Shown piece by piece: positions 37,867 through 46,946 of a stretch of DNA of 64,000 nucleotides. The position numbers and the translations under genes are program-made. This DNA is from Prevotella sp. AGR2160 (lineage in GTDB: Bacteria; Bacteroidota; Bacteroidia; Bacteroidales; Bacteroidaceae). A model generated the notes under the pieces. The model had not been told where the DNA came from. It did no database searches and worked only from the letters and a program-made list of their open reading frames with translations. Location: the NCBI RefSeq assembly GCF_000424185.1, contig NZ_AUJK01000007.1, positions 62,001 to 126,000 on the forward strand. Direction: 5' to 3'. Position 1 is the stretch's first letter; every line of letters begins with the position of its first letter.

Positions 37867-39402
37867 CTAGCAAACCTTCTCCAGTTTCTTCATCACGGAG
37901 AAGATGAAGATGAAGGAGGCGAGGCAGAGACCGACGAGTACGCCCCACACACCGGCCAACGGAATGTTGTTCCACAGATAGGCGGGAATCTGTACGAGGA
38001 AGTTACCGATGGCCGTGGCACCGAACCAGCAACCCATCATCACACCCTGATATTTCTGCGGCGCTACTTTACTGACAAAGCTGATACCCATCGGCGAAAG
38101 GAGGAGCTCTGCGAAGGTCAGTACGAGATAGGTGCTGACGAGCCACAAAGGACTGACACGCTGCGGATCATTGGCGGGATAACCGTTGAGATGATAGCTC
38201 AGTCCGATAGACGCGGCGATCATGATGACATAGCCCAATCCGGCAACGAGCATACCATAGCCAATCTTCCGCGGTGCGGAAGGCTCTTTCTGCTTCTTGG
38301 CCAGCCAGCCGAAGAGGGCCATGCTCACCGGCGTGAGCATCACGACGAAACAAGGGTTGAACTGCTGGAAGAGGGGCACGTCGACATTGACCGCATGACC
38401 GGCAGCCTCCTGATATTTATATCCGAGGAAGGCAGCGCATGCCAGAATAACGAATCCAGCAATAGATTTTCCCTTGGCCGTCTTTCCCTGGAAGAGGGCG
38501 AAGAGGGCATAGACGAGGACGATGACACCGAGGAGGTTCGTCACGTCGAAAAGCATGCCGACAAGCCCCCGGGCCGTCGTCTGCGTGAAGTCACGGGCGA
38601 AATACGTCAACGTCAGACCATTCTGGTGGAACGCCATCCAGAAGAAAATCACGACAGCAAAGACGAGGAAGAGGGCCACAAGACGACTATGGGTGTCAGC
38701 CTTCTCCTCCGGCGTCTCCTCATGGGCCTCTACAGTCGTAGCCTCAGCGGCCGCTCCCGTTTCCTTCTTGGCCGTGATCACCTGTTTGAAGGTCCATTTG
38801 AAACCATAATAAATTGCCATGGAGACGACCAGCGACAGACAGGCCACGCCGAAGGCATAATGATAGGCGGAAGCCTCAGAGGCGCCGAGGGAATTCATGG
38901 CCCAGGCGTGAAGTTTCGTGGCTGCCGTCGGTGCGAAGAGGGCACCGATGTTGATAGCCATGTAGAAGATGGAGAAGCCGGCATCACGCTGATCCTTGTA
39001 TTTCGGATCATCATAGAGATTACCGACCATCACCTGCAGGTTACCCTTGAAGAGAGAGGTACCGACACTGATGAGCAACAAGGCGACAGACATCATGACA
39101 ATAGCAAAGGCACCGGCTCCGGCAGGAACGGCGAGGAGCAGGTAGCCAAGGAACATCACGATGATGCCGAAGGTGACACACTTGCTGAAACCGATCCTGT
39201 CGGCGACGGCGCCACCGACGATAGGCAGGAAATAGACCAGCATGAGGAATGTGGAATAAACGGTACCGGCAAGTCCTTCTCCCCAGCCGAAGTTGGCCTG
39301 GAGGAAGAGCACGAAGATAGCCAGCATCGTGTAATAACCGAAGCGCTCACCGGTATTGGCGAGGGCCAAAGCGTAAAGTCCTTTTGGTTGATTCTCAAAC
39401 AT
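37867..39402 (-). CDS. POT/PTR-family peptide transporter
   Basis: Proton-coupled uptake of di- and tripeptides. 511 aa with about 12 to 14 helices. The family motif at helix 1 is NTGERFGYYTMLAI (the ExxERxxYY-type motif shortened to ERFGYY), followed by loops GGAVADRIGFSKCV and LFKGNLQVMVGNLYDD typical of PTR2. A charged cytoplasmic stretch (EAHEETPEEKADTHSR) joins the halves. The start at MFENQPKGLYA was preferred over a longer frame crossing the promoter at 39430. Promoter box lies 27 bases upstream, divergent from the phosphatase gene. Confidence 0.92.
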   Translation of the reverse strand: MFENQPKGLYALALANTGERFGYYTMLAIFVLFLQANFGWGEGLAGTVYSTFLMLVYFLPIVGGAVADRIGFSKCVTFGIIVMFLGYLLLAVPAGAGAFAIVMMSVALLLISVGTSLFKGNLQVMVGNLYDDPKYKDQRDAGFSIFYMAINIGALFAPTAATKLHAWAMNSLGASEASAYHYAFGVACLSLVVSMAIYYGFKWTFKQVITAKKETGAAAEATTVEAHEETPEEKADTHSRLVALFLVFAVVIFFWMAFHQNGLTLTYFARDFTQTTARGLVGMLFDVTNLLGVIVLVYALFALFQGKTAKGKSIAGFVILACAAFLGYKYQEAAGHAVNVDVPLFQQFNPCFVVMLTPVSMALFGWLAKKQKEPSAPRKIGYGMLVAGLGYVIMIAASIGLSYHLNGYPANDPQRVSPLWLVSTYLVLTFAELLLSPMGISFVSKVAPQKYQGVMMGCWFGATAIGNFLVQIPAYLWNNIPLAGVWGVLVGLCLASFIFIFSVMKKLEKVC

Positions 39403-39429
39403 AAGTAGATCTTTTTTTGATAATTGTTG

Positions 39430-39437
39430 CAAAATTA
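39430..39437 (-). promoter_or_regulatory. -7 promoter box of the POT transporter
   Basis: Minus-strand TAATTTTG fits TAnnTTTG. Confidence 0.6.
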
Positions 39438-39479
39438 TGAATTTTTTGTCAGATTGCAAAATCTTCGCAACAATTTTCG

Positions 39480-39487
39480 TACTTTTG
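39480..39487 (+). promoter_or_regulatory. -7 promoter box of the phosphatase gene
   Basis: TACTTTTG fits TAnnTTTG, 30 bases before the ATG at 39518. Confidence 0.6.
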
Positions 39488-39517
39488 CACCTCAGAAGAA
39501 TAACAACTCAACAGATT

Positions 39518-40984
39518 ATGAAGAAAATCTTTTCTCTCGCCCTCCTGTTCTGCCTCTCACTGGCAGCAATGGCACAGACCGAACGGCCGAAGCTCGTCGT
39601 CGGCCTCGTCGTAGACCAGATGCGCTGGGACTACCTTTATTATTATGAGAACGAGTATGGTGAAGGCGGCTTGAAACGCCTCGTCAAGGAAGGCTACAAC
39701 TATCAGAATTGTATGCTGCCCTATGTCCCGTCGGTCACCGCCGTCGGCCACAGCAGTATCTACACGGGGTCCGTCCCAGCCTTGACGGGTATCGCCGGTA
39801 ACTATTTCTGTATCGACGATAAGTATGTCTATGCCTGTACGGACCCGAGCGTGAAGAGTGTGGGTTCAGACGGCAAGGACGGACAGATGAGTCCGAAGAA
39901 CCTCTGGGCCACAACCATCGGCGATCAGTTGCACCTCGCTACCGACTATAAGAGTAAGGTGATCGGCGTGGCCCTGAAAGACCGTGCCGCCATTCTCCCC
40001 GCCGGTCGCAGTGCTGATGACGCCTACTGGTGGGATACTGACGCGGGCCATTTCGTCTCGTCGACATTCTACATGCAGACTTTGCCGAAATGGGTCACTG
40101 ATTTCAACAAACAATATTATACAAAATCGAAATTCAATATCAAGACGAGTAATCTCGGCGTGACCTATACCTTCAAGATGGCCGAGGCCGCCATCGACGG
40201 TGAGCAACTCGGTCAGCATGACCAGACGGACATGCTCTGCATCAGTGTCTCCTCCACCGATGCCATCGGGCATAAGTTCTCCACACGTGGTAAGGAGAAC
40301 CATGATGTCTATATGACGCTCGACAAGGAACTCGCCTCCTTCCTCTCCTATCTCGACGCGAAAGTCGGGAAAGGCAACTATCTCCTCTTTCTCACCGCTG
40401 ACCACGGTGCCGCTCACAACTTCAACCAGCTTGAGGCTCACCGTATCGCCGCCGGAGGATGGGACTACAACAAGACCGCCGAGGACCTCGGCACTGCCAT
40501 CCAGAAGAAGTTCGGCTTCCAGCCCGTCATCACGGAGGACAACTACCAGATCTTCCTCAACGACAGTATCATCGCCGCCCATGGCGTGAAGAAACAGGAG
40601 GTCGTCGACTATGCCATCAGTGAACTACGGAAAGATCCCAACTTCCTCTTCGTCGTCGACAACGAGCATGCCGCCGAAGCTACCGTCCCCGAGCCCATCA
40701 AGACAAAGATCATCAACGGCTACTGCCGTCAGCGCAGTGGAGAGATCACCATCATTCCCCGGGCCGAATATTTCGGAACGAGTGATACGAGTGCGAACTA
40801 CAAGGGTACGCAGCACGGACAGTGGAATCCCTATGATGCCCATATCCCCTGCATCTTCTTCGGCTGGCATATCACGCCGGGAGAGACGAACCGCACAACG
40901 TATATGACAGATATCGCCCCAACAGTCTGTGCCATGCTTCATATCCAGCGCCCGAACTCCTGTGTAGGCGAAGCGCTGAGATGA
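39518..40984 (+). CDS. PafA-like alkaline phosphatase (nucleotide pyrophosphatase superfamily)
   Basis: Exported metal-dependent phosphomonoesterase. A signal peptide (MKKIFSLALLFCLSLAAMAQ) is followed by the superfamily start PKLVVGLVVDQMRWDYLYYY (first metal Asp). The Thr nucleophile region is PSVTAVGHSSIYTGSVPALTG. Later metal ligands lie in STDAIGHKFSTRG and LFLTADHGAAHNF, and the last in GTQHGQWNPYDAHIPCIFFG. 488 aa, slightly shorter than the usual about 520. Bacteroidetes PafA enzymes release phosphate from many esters without phosphate-starvation control; whether that holds here is inference. Confidence 0.9.
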   Translation: MKKIFSLALLFCLSLAAMAQTERPKLVVGLVVDQMRWDYLYYYENEYGEGGLKRLVKEGYNYQNCMLPYVPSVTAVGHSSIYTGSVPALTGIAGNYFCIDDKYVYACTDPSVKSVGSDGKDGQMSPKNLWATTIGDQLHLATDYKSKVIGVALKDRAAILPAGRSADDAYWWDTDAGHFVSSTFYMQTLPKWVTDFNKQYYTKSKFNIKTSNLGVTYTFKMAEAAIDGEQLGQHDQTDMLCISVSSTDAIGHKFSTRGKENHDVYMTLDKELASFLSYLDAKVGKGNYLLFLTADHGAAHNFNQLEAHRIAAGGWDYNKTAEDLGTAIQKKFGFQPVITEDNYQIFLNDSIIAAHGVKKQEVVDYAISELRKDPNFLFVVDNEHAAEATVPEPIKTKIINGYCRQRSGEITIIPRAEYFGTSDTSANYKGTQHGQWNPYDAHIPCIFFGWHITPGETNRTTYMTDIAPTVCAMLHIQRPNSCVGEALR

Positions 40985-41050
40985 TTTTGGCGCATAGCTC
41001 CAAAATCATAACGGAAAATAGAAAACAAAAATGTAGAATAGAGAAAAATG

Positions 41051-41092
41051 ATCAGCCCTCTGTACGACGTTGTACAGAGGGCTGATTGTTTT
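41051..41092. terminator. Strong bidirectional intrinsic terminator
   Basis: Perfect 15-bp stem ATCAGCCCTCTGTAC / GTACAGAGGGCTGAT (41051-41065, 41072-41086) with T-runs on both strands. It separates the convergent phosphatase and barrel genes. Confidence 0.95.
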
Positions 41093-41093
41093 T

Positions 41094-41840
41094 TCACAGA
41101 TCCCTGATATAACCTACCTTTATCAAGATATTATTGTAGTCACTGCGCTGGAAATAATCCCGTTTTGTAGAACCGTAGATATTTCCCAAACCGAGATAAT
41201 AACGGCCCTCAATAAAGAAACGACCGATATTCGGATGGACATACTCGAAACCGGCACCGACGGCAATACCATAGTCGAAGGCATGTTCTACGGACATCGT
41301 GTCCTGTGCCATCGTGACATTGGAACGTGACGACGTTCCCGTAGACACTTTCTGCATCTCTTCACGGACATTGAAGTTGCAGTCTGTCGATTCCCCTACC
41401 TTATAACCGAACTGAGGACCAAGATTAACGAAGAACTGGAGTCCTTTCTTCTCTTTACCCCAGGCGAGATGCGTCAGCAGCGGTACCTGGACATAACTGA
41501 TCGTACGACTATAGTGCTGCATTCCGGAACCATCGGAGAGAGGCACTCCTTGATTGTTGACATCAAGGATGCGTTCCTTCCAGCCCATAGCAGTATAGTT
41601 CACTTCCGCCTGAATGGAACAGATGGTAGAGAAGTATTTCTCCGGCGTATAACGGAAGAGAATACCGAATGTCGGGCCGAGGTGCTGACTCTGCGTCACC
41701 TCTGGCTGAAAAGCGATCTTCGAGAGCGACACGCCTCCGTTGACACCGACGGAAAAAACGTTCCGGTGCTGGCCGATCTGCGCCGAGGCAGTTATAGAAG
41801 GAAGCAACAAGGAAGCTGCTAAAAGAATTTTCATTTTCAT
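41094..41840 (-). CDS. Outer-membrane beta-barrel protein, PorT-like fold
   Basis: 248 aa. A signal peptide (LLAASLLLPSITASAQ) is followed by an eight-strand-type barrel: VFSVGVNGGVSLSKIAF, GILFRYTPEKYF, ICSIQAEVNYTAMGWKE, YVQVPLLTHLAWG, GYKVGESTDC and FIEGRYYLGLGNIYGS. The pattern YxxVPLLxxx is common to the outer-membrane-beta-barrel (porin-family) group of Bacteroidetes. Function unknown. It follows the LysM gene by 66 bases on the same strand with a family D repeat between, and probably shares its transcript, since no promoter box was seen. Confidence 0.8.
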   Translation of the reverse strand: MKMKILLAASLLLPSITASAQIGQHRNVFSVGVNGGVSLSKIAFQPEVTQSQHLGPTFGILFRYTPEKYFSTICSIQAEVNYTAMGWKERILDVNNQGVPLSDGSGMQHYSRTISYVQVPLLTHLAWGKEKKGLQFFVNLGPQFGYKVGESTDCNFNVREEMQKVSTGTSSRSNVTMAQDTMSVEHAFDYGIAVGAGFEYVHPNIGRFFIEGRYYLGLGNIYGSTKRDYFQRSDYNNILIKVGYIRDL

Positions 41841-41870
41841 AAAATAGGAGAAATGGGAACAGACATATTA

Positions 41871-41909
41871 CTCCCCTCCCTTTCGGAAGGGGTTGGGGGT
41901 AAGGCTTTA
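41871..41909. repeat. Family D repeat at the stop of the LysM gene
   Basis: CTCCCCTCCCTTTCGGAAGG and on to GGCTTTA. On the minus strand it begins TAAAGCC, and that TAA (41909-41907) is the stop codon of the LysM gene. Confidence 0.85.
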
Positions 41910-43301
41910 GTAAGCAATCGACTCAATATTCCGATTCTGCGTATAATGGATGAGTTGGAAGTTGTCATTGCGATAGCCCCCCTTCTTCGTCTTCACGAAT
42001 TTCAGCGGCGTCTGTACGGGCTGATAACTGCTCTGCCCTCTCTGTCCGTCGAAAGTCTGCCCTTTCATCTTCAGTCCCTGAAGGAAGAACATCGCCTGGT
42101 CGTAACCCGTAAGGGCAAAACGCGGCAGAGCATAGATCATATCCTTTCCAAAATATCGCTTGTACTCCCGCTGCAGGTCGATGGTCTTCGCACTCGATTC
42201 GTTGACATAGTAGTTTGTCGGAATATAAGTATCATATTTGAAGAACTTATCGAGATCATAAGGGGCATACATCAGCCACTCATTATAGCCATAGAGAGAG
42301 ATCGCAATACCGGGATTGGCGGCTGTCAGCGCGTCAAGCTTGGTGATGACCTCATTCAACTGCGGAGAACGGCCTGTGTTGAGGATGACCACATTCTGCT
42401 TGGAACGGTCGAAGGCCTTCGCCAGTACAGCGACAGAACTCTTCACATTCGTGATGGAATATTTGATGCCACGCCCCTCGAGTTTCTTTCGGAGTCCAAA
42501 AGTGAAATTACCTTTCCGTGACGTCGTATCATTACAATCGATAAATACAGGATGTACATTGGTGAAACGCTCCAGAAAGGCATTGATGGCTTTGTCGTTC
42601 AACGCTGAGGGGCTCTGGTATACCTGATAGATATGGTTGTTGCGCTCCACCTCATCACCGGAGATCGAGAACGGGATGACGAGTTTCGTGTCGTAGGCCT
42701 TACAGAAATCAGCCAACGGCGCCACCTGACTTGTATACAACGGACCAAAGATGATATCCCGGTCGTTGGCGCCCTGTTCAAGGAGTGTCTTACGGATATC
42801 GGCATCAACGGGCACGTTCCACGCACGGATATCGATGTTGTAACCGCTGCGTTTCAAGTCATCACAGGCCATGAGGATTCCACGGTAATATTCCGTCATA
42901 CGACGACCGTCACCATCAACATCATGAAGGGGCAACATCACACCGACACGCAACGTAGAGCTCTGCTTGCGGCGCTGCGGTGCCGACGGAACGCCCGAAC
43001 CTGCCGTTGTAGCGGCGGCAGGAGGATTGACCTGCCACGTACCCTGCGGTGACGGATGGTTCTTCGTATAGGGAATAAAGACAAAGTCATTATGCTGAAG
43101 GGTGTAGCCTTCTTTCTTCATCTCCGGATTAGCCTCCATGAGTTCCGGGAGGGAGATATCATACTTGTTGGCGATACCGAAAAGGGTGTCCTTCTTCTTC
43201 GCCTTATAGACATCCCGCCATTTATTCGACTGAGCCCATGCTCCGCCACAGACCATCAGGGCCGCACAGAGGAGCAGGACTGCTCTAAGCATCTTTTTCA
43301 T
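41907..43301 (-). CDS. LysM domain fused to a periplasmic-binding-protein-like receptor domain
   Basis: 464 aa exported protein. A signal peptide (AVLLLCAALMVCGGAWAQ) is followed by one LysM peptidoglycan-binding module (YKAKKKDTLFGIANKYDISL ... LQHNDFVFIPY, about residues 27-75). After a Pro/Ala linker comes a type I periplasmic-binding fold (LRVGVMLPLHDVDGDGRRM, DIIFGPLYTSQVAPLADFC, LVIPFSISGDEVERNN, ISLYGYNEW). No ABC permease or ATPase is next to it, so it is probably not a transporter subunit. It may sense or regulate cell-wall synthesis in the manner of LpoA, which also has this fold; that is inference. Divergent from the type-B-sorted protein. Confidence 0.82.
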   Translation of the reverse strand: MKKMLRAVLLLCAALMVCGGAWAQSNKWRDVYKAKKKDTLFGIANKYDISLPELMEANPEMKKEGYTLQHNDFVFIPYTKNHPSPQGTWQVNPPAAATTAGSGVPSAPQRRKQSSTLRVGVMLPLHDVDGDGRRMTEYYRGILMACDDLKRSGYNIDIRAWNVPVDADIRKTLLEQGANDRDIIFGPLYTSQVAPLADFCKAYDTKLVIPFSISGDEVERNNHIYQVYQSPSALNDKAINAFLERFTNVHPVFIDCNDTTSRKGNFTFGLRKKLEGRGIKYSITNVKSSVAVLAKAFDRSKQNVVILNTGRSPQLNEVITKLDALTAANPGIAISLYGYNEWLMYAPYDLDKFFKYDTYIPTNYYVNESSAKTIDLQREYKRYFGKDMIYALPRFALTGYDQAMFFLQGLKMKGQTFDGQRGQSSYQPVQTPLKFVKTKKGGYRNDNFQLIHYTQNRNIESIAY

Positions 43302-43322
43302 ACTGATTATTTTTTCCAAGGG

Positions 43323-43330
43323 CAAAAGTA
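43323..43330 (-). promoter_or_regulatory. -7 promoter box of the LysM gene
   Basis: Minus-strand TACTTTTG fits TAnnTTTG; it excludes the longer frame that would start at 43325. Confidence 0.6.
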
Positions 43331-43369
43331 CAAAAAATCTATTAGCCTAGCAAAACAACATCAAGAAAT

Positions 43370-43400
43370 TTTGTGATTTCCTTTTTTTGCCGTAACTTTG
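43370..43400 (+). promoter_or_regulatory. Promoter of the type-B-sorted protein and uvrA
   Basis: TTTG (43370-43373), 19-base spacer, TAACTTTG (43393-43400). Confidence 0.7.
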
Positions 43401-43423
43401 CACAACTAAGAATACAGGATAAA

Positions 43424-44113
43424 ATGATCAAAATATTCTCAACAATTCTACTTGCATTCATGGGGACCATGATGCTCCACGCCCAGAGCGTGTCGCCGAC
43501 GGTGAGCTATACCCTGCCCGACGGAACGACATCGGAAGAGGAGAACCTCACGGCATCAGCGCCCGTGGTGGCAAACTACAGTGCCAACCCCAGTGATGCC
43601 GACGGCTACAGTGCCCATTACGAATGGCGCTTCTATCTCAACAACGATACGGTGCCGAAGATTATCCGCTATGAGGAGAACACCAACTACACGTTCTCCG
43701 AAGCCGGCACCTGGCGTATCATCCTCTATGCCACATTCACGAAGGACGGTGATGTCATCACTGATAATAATGCCGACAATCCCTTCACCGTCTCCATCTC
43801 CGAGAGTGTCCTGGAGTTTCCCAACGCCTTCTCCCCCAACGGTGACGGTATCAATGATGTCTATAAGGCCAAATCCACCTACAGAAGTATCGTGGAGTTC
43901 CACGCCTATATCTTCAACCGGTGGGGGCAGAAACTCTATGAATGGGATAACCCCGCCGGTGGCTGGGACGGTACGGCCCATGGCAAACAGGTACCCGACG
44001 GTGTCTATTTCCTCCTCTGTAAGGCGAAAGGTGCCGACGGCCGGGTCTTTAATATCCGAAAAGACGTAAATATCCTCCGTGGCTATACGGAGCGTACGAC
44101 GACAACAGAATAA
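43424..44113 (+). CDS. Small secreted protein with gliding-motility type-B sorting domain
   Basis: 229 aa. A signal peptide (IFSTILLAFMGTMMLHAQ) is followed by one Ig/PKD-like module (VANYSANPSDADGYSAHYEW ... NYTFSEAGTWRIILYATF). The end is the gliding-motility-associated C-terminal domain (FPNAFSPNGDGINDVYKAK, FHAYIFNRWGQKLYEW, GWDGTAHGKQVPDGVYFLL), the T9SS type-B signal. The protein is very small for this class, with only one module before the sorting domain. Start at MIKIFSTILL follows the promoter. uvrA begins 2 bases after its stop, so they are co-transcribed, an odd pairing. Confidence 0.88.
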   Translation: MIKIFSTILLAFMGTMMLHAQSVSPTVSYTLPDGTTSEEENLTASAPVVANYSANPSDADGYSAHYEWRFYLNNDTVPKIIRYEENTNYTFSEAGTWRIILYATFTKDGDVITDNNADNPFTVSISESVLEFPNAFSPNGDGINDVYKAKSTYRSIVEFHAYIFNRWGQKLYEWDNPAGGWDGTAHGKQVPDGVYFLLCKAKGADGRVFNIRKDVNILRGYTERTTTTE

Positions 44114-44114
44114 A

Positions 44115-46946
44115 ATGAAGAAAAATGAGATAGAGGTCTATGGCGCCCGCGTCCATAACCTCAAGAATATCGATGTCACCATTCCCCGCAACTCCCTGAC
44201 CGTCATCACCGGTCTCTCGGGCTCCGGTAAGTCCTCCCTGGCTTTCGACACCATCTTCGCCGAAGGTCAGCGCCGCTATATCGAGACCTTCTCGGCCTAT
44301 GCCCGCAACTTCCTGGGGAACATGGAACGTCCTGATGTCGACAAGATCACAGGTCTCTCCCCCGTCATCAGTATCGAACAGAAGACGACGAACAAGAACC
44401 CACGGTCTACCGTGGGCACGACGACGGAGATCTACGATTATCTCCGCCTCCTCTATGCCCGTGCCGCCACGCCTTACAGCTACCGGTCGGGCGAGAAGAT
44501 GGTGAAATATACGGAGGACCAAATCATCTCCATGATCCTCACGGAATATAACGGCAAGCGGATCTTCATCCTCGCCCCCCTCGTGCGGCAACGCAAAGGC
44601 CACTACCGTGAACTCTTCGAATCGATGCGCCGTAAAGGCTATCTCTATATCCGCATCGATGGTGAGATCACGGAGATCAAGCAAGGCATGAAGGTTGACC
44701 GGTATAAGAACCACAATATCGAAGTCGTCATCGACAAGCTCGCCGTCAATGGTGAGGAAGACAGCCGTTTGCGGCAGAGTGTCGCCACGGCCATGCGTCA
44801 GGGTGACGGCATGATCGCCATCGTTGACAAGGACAGTGGTGGAATGCGTACCTTCTCCAAGCGCCTCATGGATCCCGTGACGGGTATCGCCTACCAGGAT
44901 CCCGCGCCAAACATGTTCTCTTTCAACTCCCCCGAGGGTGCCTGTCCGCACTGTAAGGGCCTTGGCGTCATCGATGAGATTGATCTCAACAAGGTCATGC
45001 CTAAGAAGGAGGCGACAATCTATGACGGCGGCATCGTTCCCCTTGGGAAATACAAGAACCAGATGATCTTCTGGCAGATCGAGGCCATCCTGGAGAAATA
45101 CGACTGTAAGCTGAAGACGCCCATCAAGGATATCCCCGAGGATGCCATGGGAGAGATTCTCTATGGCTCTCTGGAAAAGGTACGCATCCCGAAGGAGAAG
45201 GTCCATACGAGTGGGGATTACTTCGTGGCCTTCGACGGTGTGGTGAAATATCTCCGTGATGTCATGGAAAATGATGACTCCGCCGACGGCAAGAAATGGG
45301 CTGACCAGTTTCTCGCCGAGGTCACCTGTCCGGAATGCCACGGCCAGCGACTGAAGAAAGAGTCGTTGTCCTATAAGATTTGGGACAAGAATATCTCCGA
45401 AGTTGCCAACCTCGATATTACCGACCTGAAGGAATGGCTCCTCCATGTCGAAGAACATCTCGAGCCTCAACAGCAGAAGATTGCCCATGAGATCGTCAAA
45501 GAACTGCGGTCGCGTGTCGACTTTCTCCTTGAGGTCGGCCTCGATTATCTCTGTCTGAACCGTCAGAGTGCCACCCTCTCCGGTGGTGAGAGTCAGCGTA
45601 TTCGTCTGGCCACACAGATCGGCAGCCAGCTCGTCAACGTCCTCTATATTCTCGACGAGCCGTCCATCGGTCTTCACCAGCGTGACAACGACCGTCTCAT
45701 CCGTTCGCTCAAAGAACTCCGTGACCTTGGCAATACCGTTATCGTCGTCGAACATGATGAGGATATGATGCGCGCCGCCGACTGGATCATCGATATCGGT
45801 CCGAAGGCCGGCCGCAAAGGTGGCGAGGTCGTCTTTCAGGGTACGCCGGCGGAGATGCTGAAGACGCACACCCTCACGGCACAATATCTCAACGGTGAAC
45901 GGGAGATTGCCATCCCCGCCCACCGCCGCAAAGGTAACGGCAAGCATATCATCCTCCACGGGTGCACGGGAAACAACCTCAAACATGTCGATGTCGACTT
46001 TCCACTCGGCAAGCTCATCGTCGTCACGGGTGTGTCTGGCTCCGGCAAATCGACACTCATCAACGAGACACTGCAGCCGATTCTCTCCCACCATTTCTAC
46101 CGTTCTCTGAAGAAGCCCATGCCCTACGAGTCAATCGAGGGAATAGATCATATAGATAAGGTGGTCAATGTCGACCAGAGTCCTATCGGACGGACACCAC
46201 GGTCGAATCCTGCCACCTACACAGGGGTCTTCTCTGATATCCGAAACCTCTTTGTCGGACTCCCGGAGGCGAAGATCCGCGGCTATAAGCCCGGCCGCTT
46301 CTCCTTTAACGTCAAAGGCGGCCGCTGCGAGGCTTGTAAGGGCAACGGCTACAAGACCATCGAGATGAACTTCCTCCCCGATGTCTACGTACCTTGTGAG
46401 GTCTGCCACGGCAAGCGGTACAACCGCGAGACGCTGGAGGTACGCTACCGTGGCAAGTCCATTGCCGATGTCCTCGACATGACCATCAACCAGGCAGTGG
46501 AGTTCTTCGAGAATGTGCCGCAGATCCTGCAGAAGATCAAGGCGCTGCAGAATGTGGGACTGGGCTATATCAAACTCGGACAGAGCTCGACGACACTCTC
46601 CGGCGGAGAGAGTCAGCGTGTGAAACTGGCGACGGAACTGGCGAAGAAGGATACGGGACATACGCTCTATATCCTCGACGAGCCGACGACGGGTCTTCAT
46701 TTCGAGGATATCCGCATCCTCATGGATGTCCTGCAGGCCCTTGTCGACCGCGGCAATACCGTCGTCATCATCGAACATAACCTCGACGTCATCAAACTCG
46801 CCGACTGGATCATCGATGTAGGCCCGGAGGGCGGACGCGGCGGCGGCCAGATCCTCACCACGGGCACGCCGGAAGAGGTGGCGGAGAGCCCGCTCGGCTA
46901 CACACCGAAGTTCCTCAAAAAGATGCTCGCCCATGGAAAAGCTTAA
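44115..46946 (+). CDS. uvrA: UvrABC system protein A (excinuclease ATPase)
   Basis: DNA-damage recognition in nucleotide excision repair. Two ABC-type ATPase modules: the first P-loop [12 protein letters not shown] with signature [18 protein letters not shown], the second P-loop [12 protein letters not shown] with signature [16 protein letters not shown]. Zinc-binding pairs are CPHCKGLG ... CPECHGQR and CEACKGNG ... CEVCHGKR. 943 aa, full length. Start [18 protein letters not shown] is the family beginning. Its last 14 bases overlap the start of the transpeptidase gene, so translation of the two is coupled. Confidence 0.98.
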   Translation: MKKNEIEVYGARVHNLKNIDVTIPRNSLTVITGLSGSGKSSLAFDTIFAEGQRRYIETFSAYARNFLGNMERPDVDKITGLSPVISIEQKTTNKNPRSTVGTTTEIYDYLRLLYARAATPYSYRSGEKMVKYTEDQIISMILTEYNGKRIFILAPLVRQRKGHYRELFESMRRKGYLYIRIDGEITEIKQGMKVDRYKNHNIEVVIDKLAVNGEEDSRLRQSVATAMRQGDGMIAIVDKDSGGMRTFSKRLMDPVTGIAYQDPAPNMFSFNSPEGACPHCKGLGVIDEIDLNKVMPKKEATIYDGGIVPLGKYKNQMIFWQIEAILEKYDCKLKTPIKDIPEDAMGEILYGSLEKVRIPKEKVHTSGDYFVAFDGVVKYLRDVMENDDSADGKKWADQFLAEVTCPECHGQRLKKESLSYKIWDKNISEVANLDITDLKEWLLHVEEHLEPQQQKIAHEIVKELRSRVDFLLEVGLDYLCLNRQSATLSGGESQRIRLATQIGSQLVNVLYILDEPSIGLHQRDNDRLIRSLKELRDLGNTVIVVEHDEDMMRAADWIIDIGPKAGRKGGEVVFQGTPAEMLKTHTLTAQYLNGEREIAIPAHRRKGNGKHIILHGCTGNNLKHVDVDFPLGKLIVVTGVSGSGKSTLINETLQPILSHHFYRSLKKPMPYESIEGIDHIDKVVNVDQSPIGRTPRSNPATYTGVFSDIRNLFVGLPEAKIRGYKPGRFSFNVKGGRCEACKGNGYKTIEMNFLPDVYVPCEVCHGKRYNRETLEVRYRGKSIADVLDMTINQAVEFFENVPQILQKIKALQNVGLGYIKLGQSSTTLSGGESQRVKLATELAKKDTGHTLYILDEPTTGLHFEDIRILMDVLQALVDRGNTVVIIEHNLDVIKLADWIIDVGPEGGRGGGQILTTGTPEEVAESPLGYTPKFLKKMLAHGKA

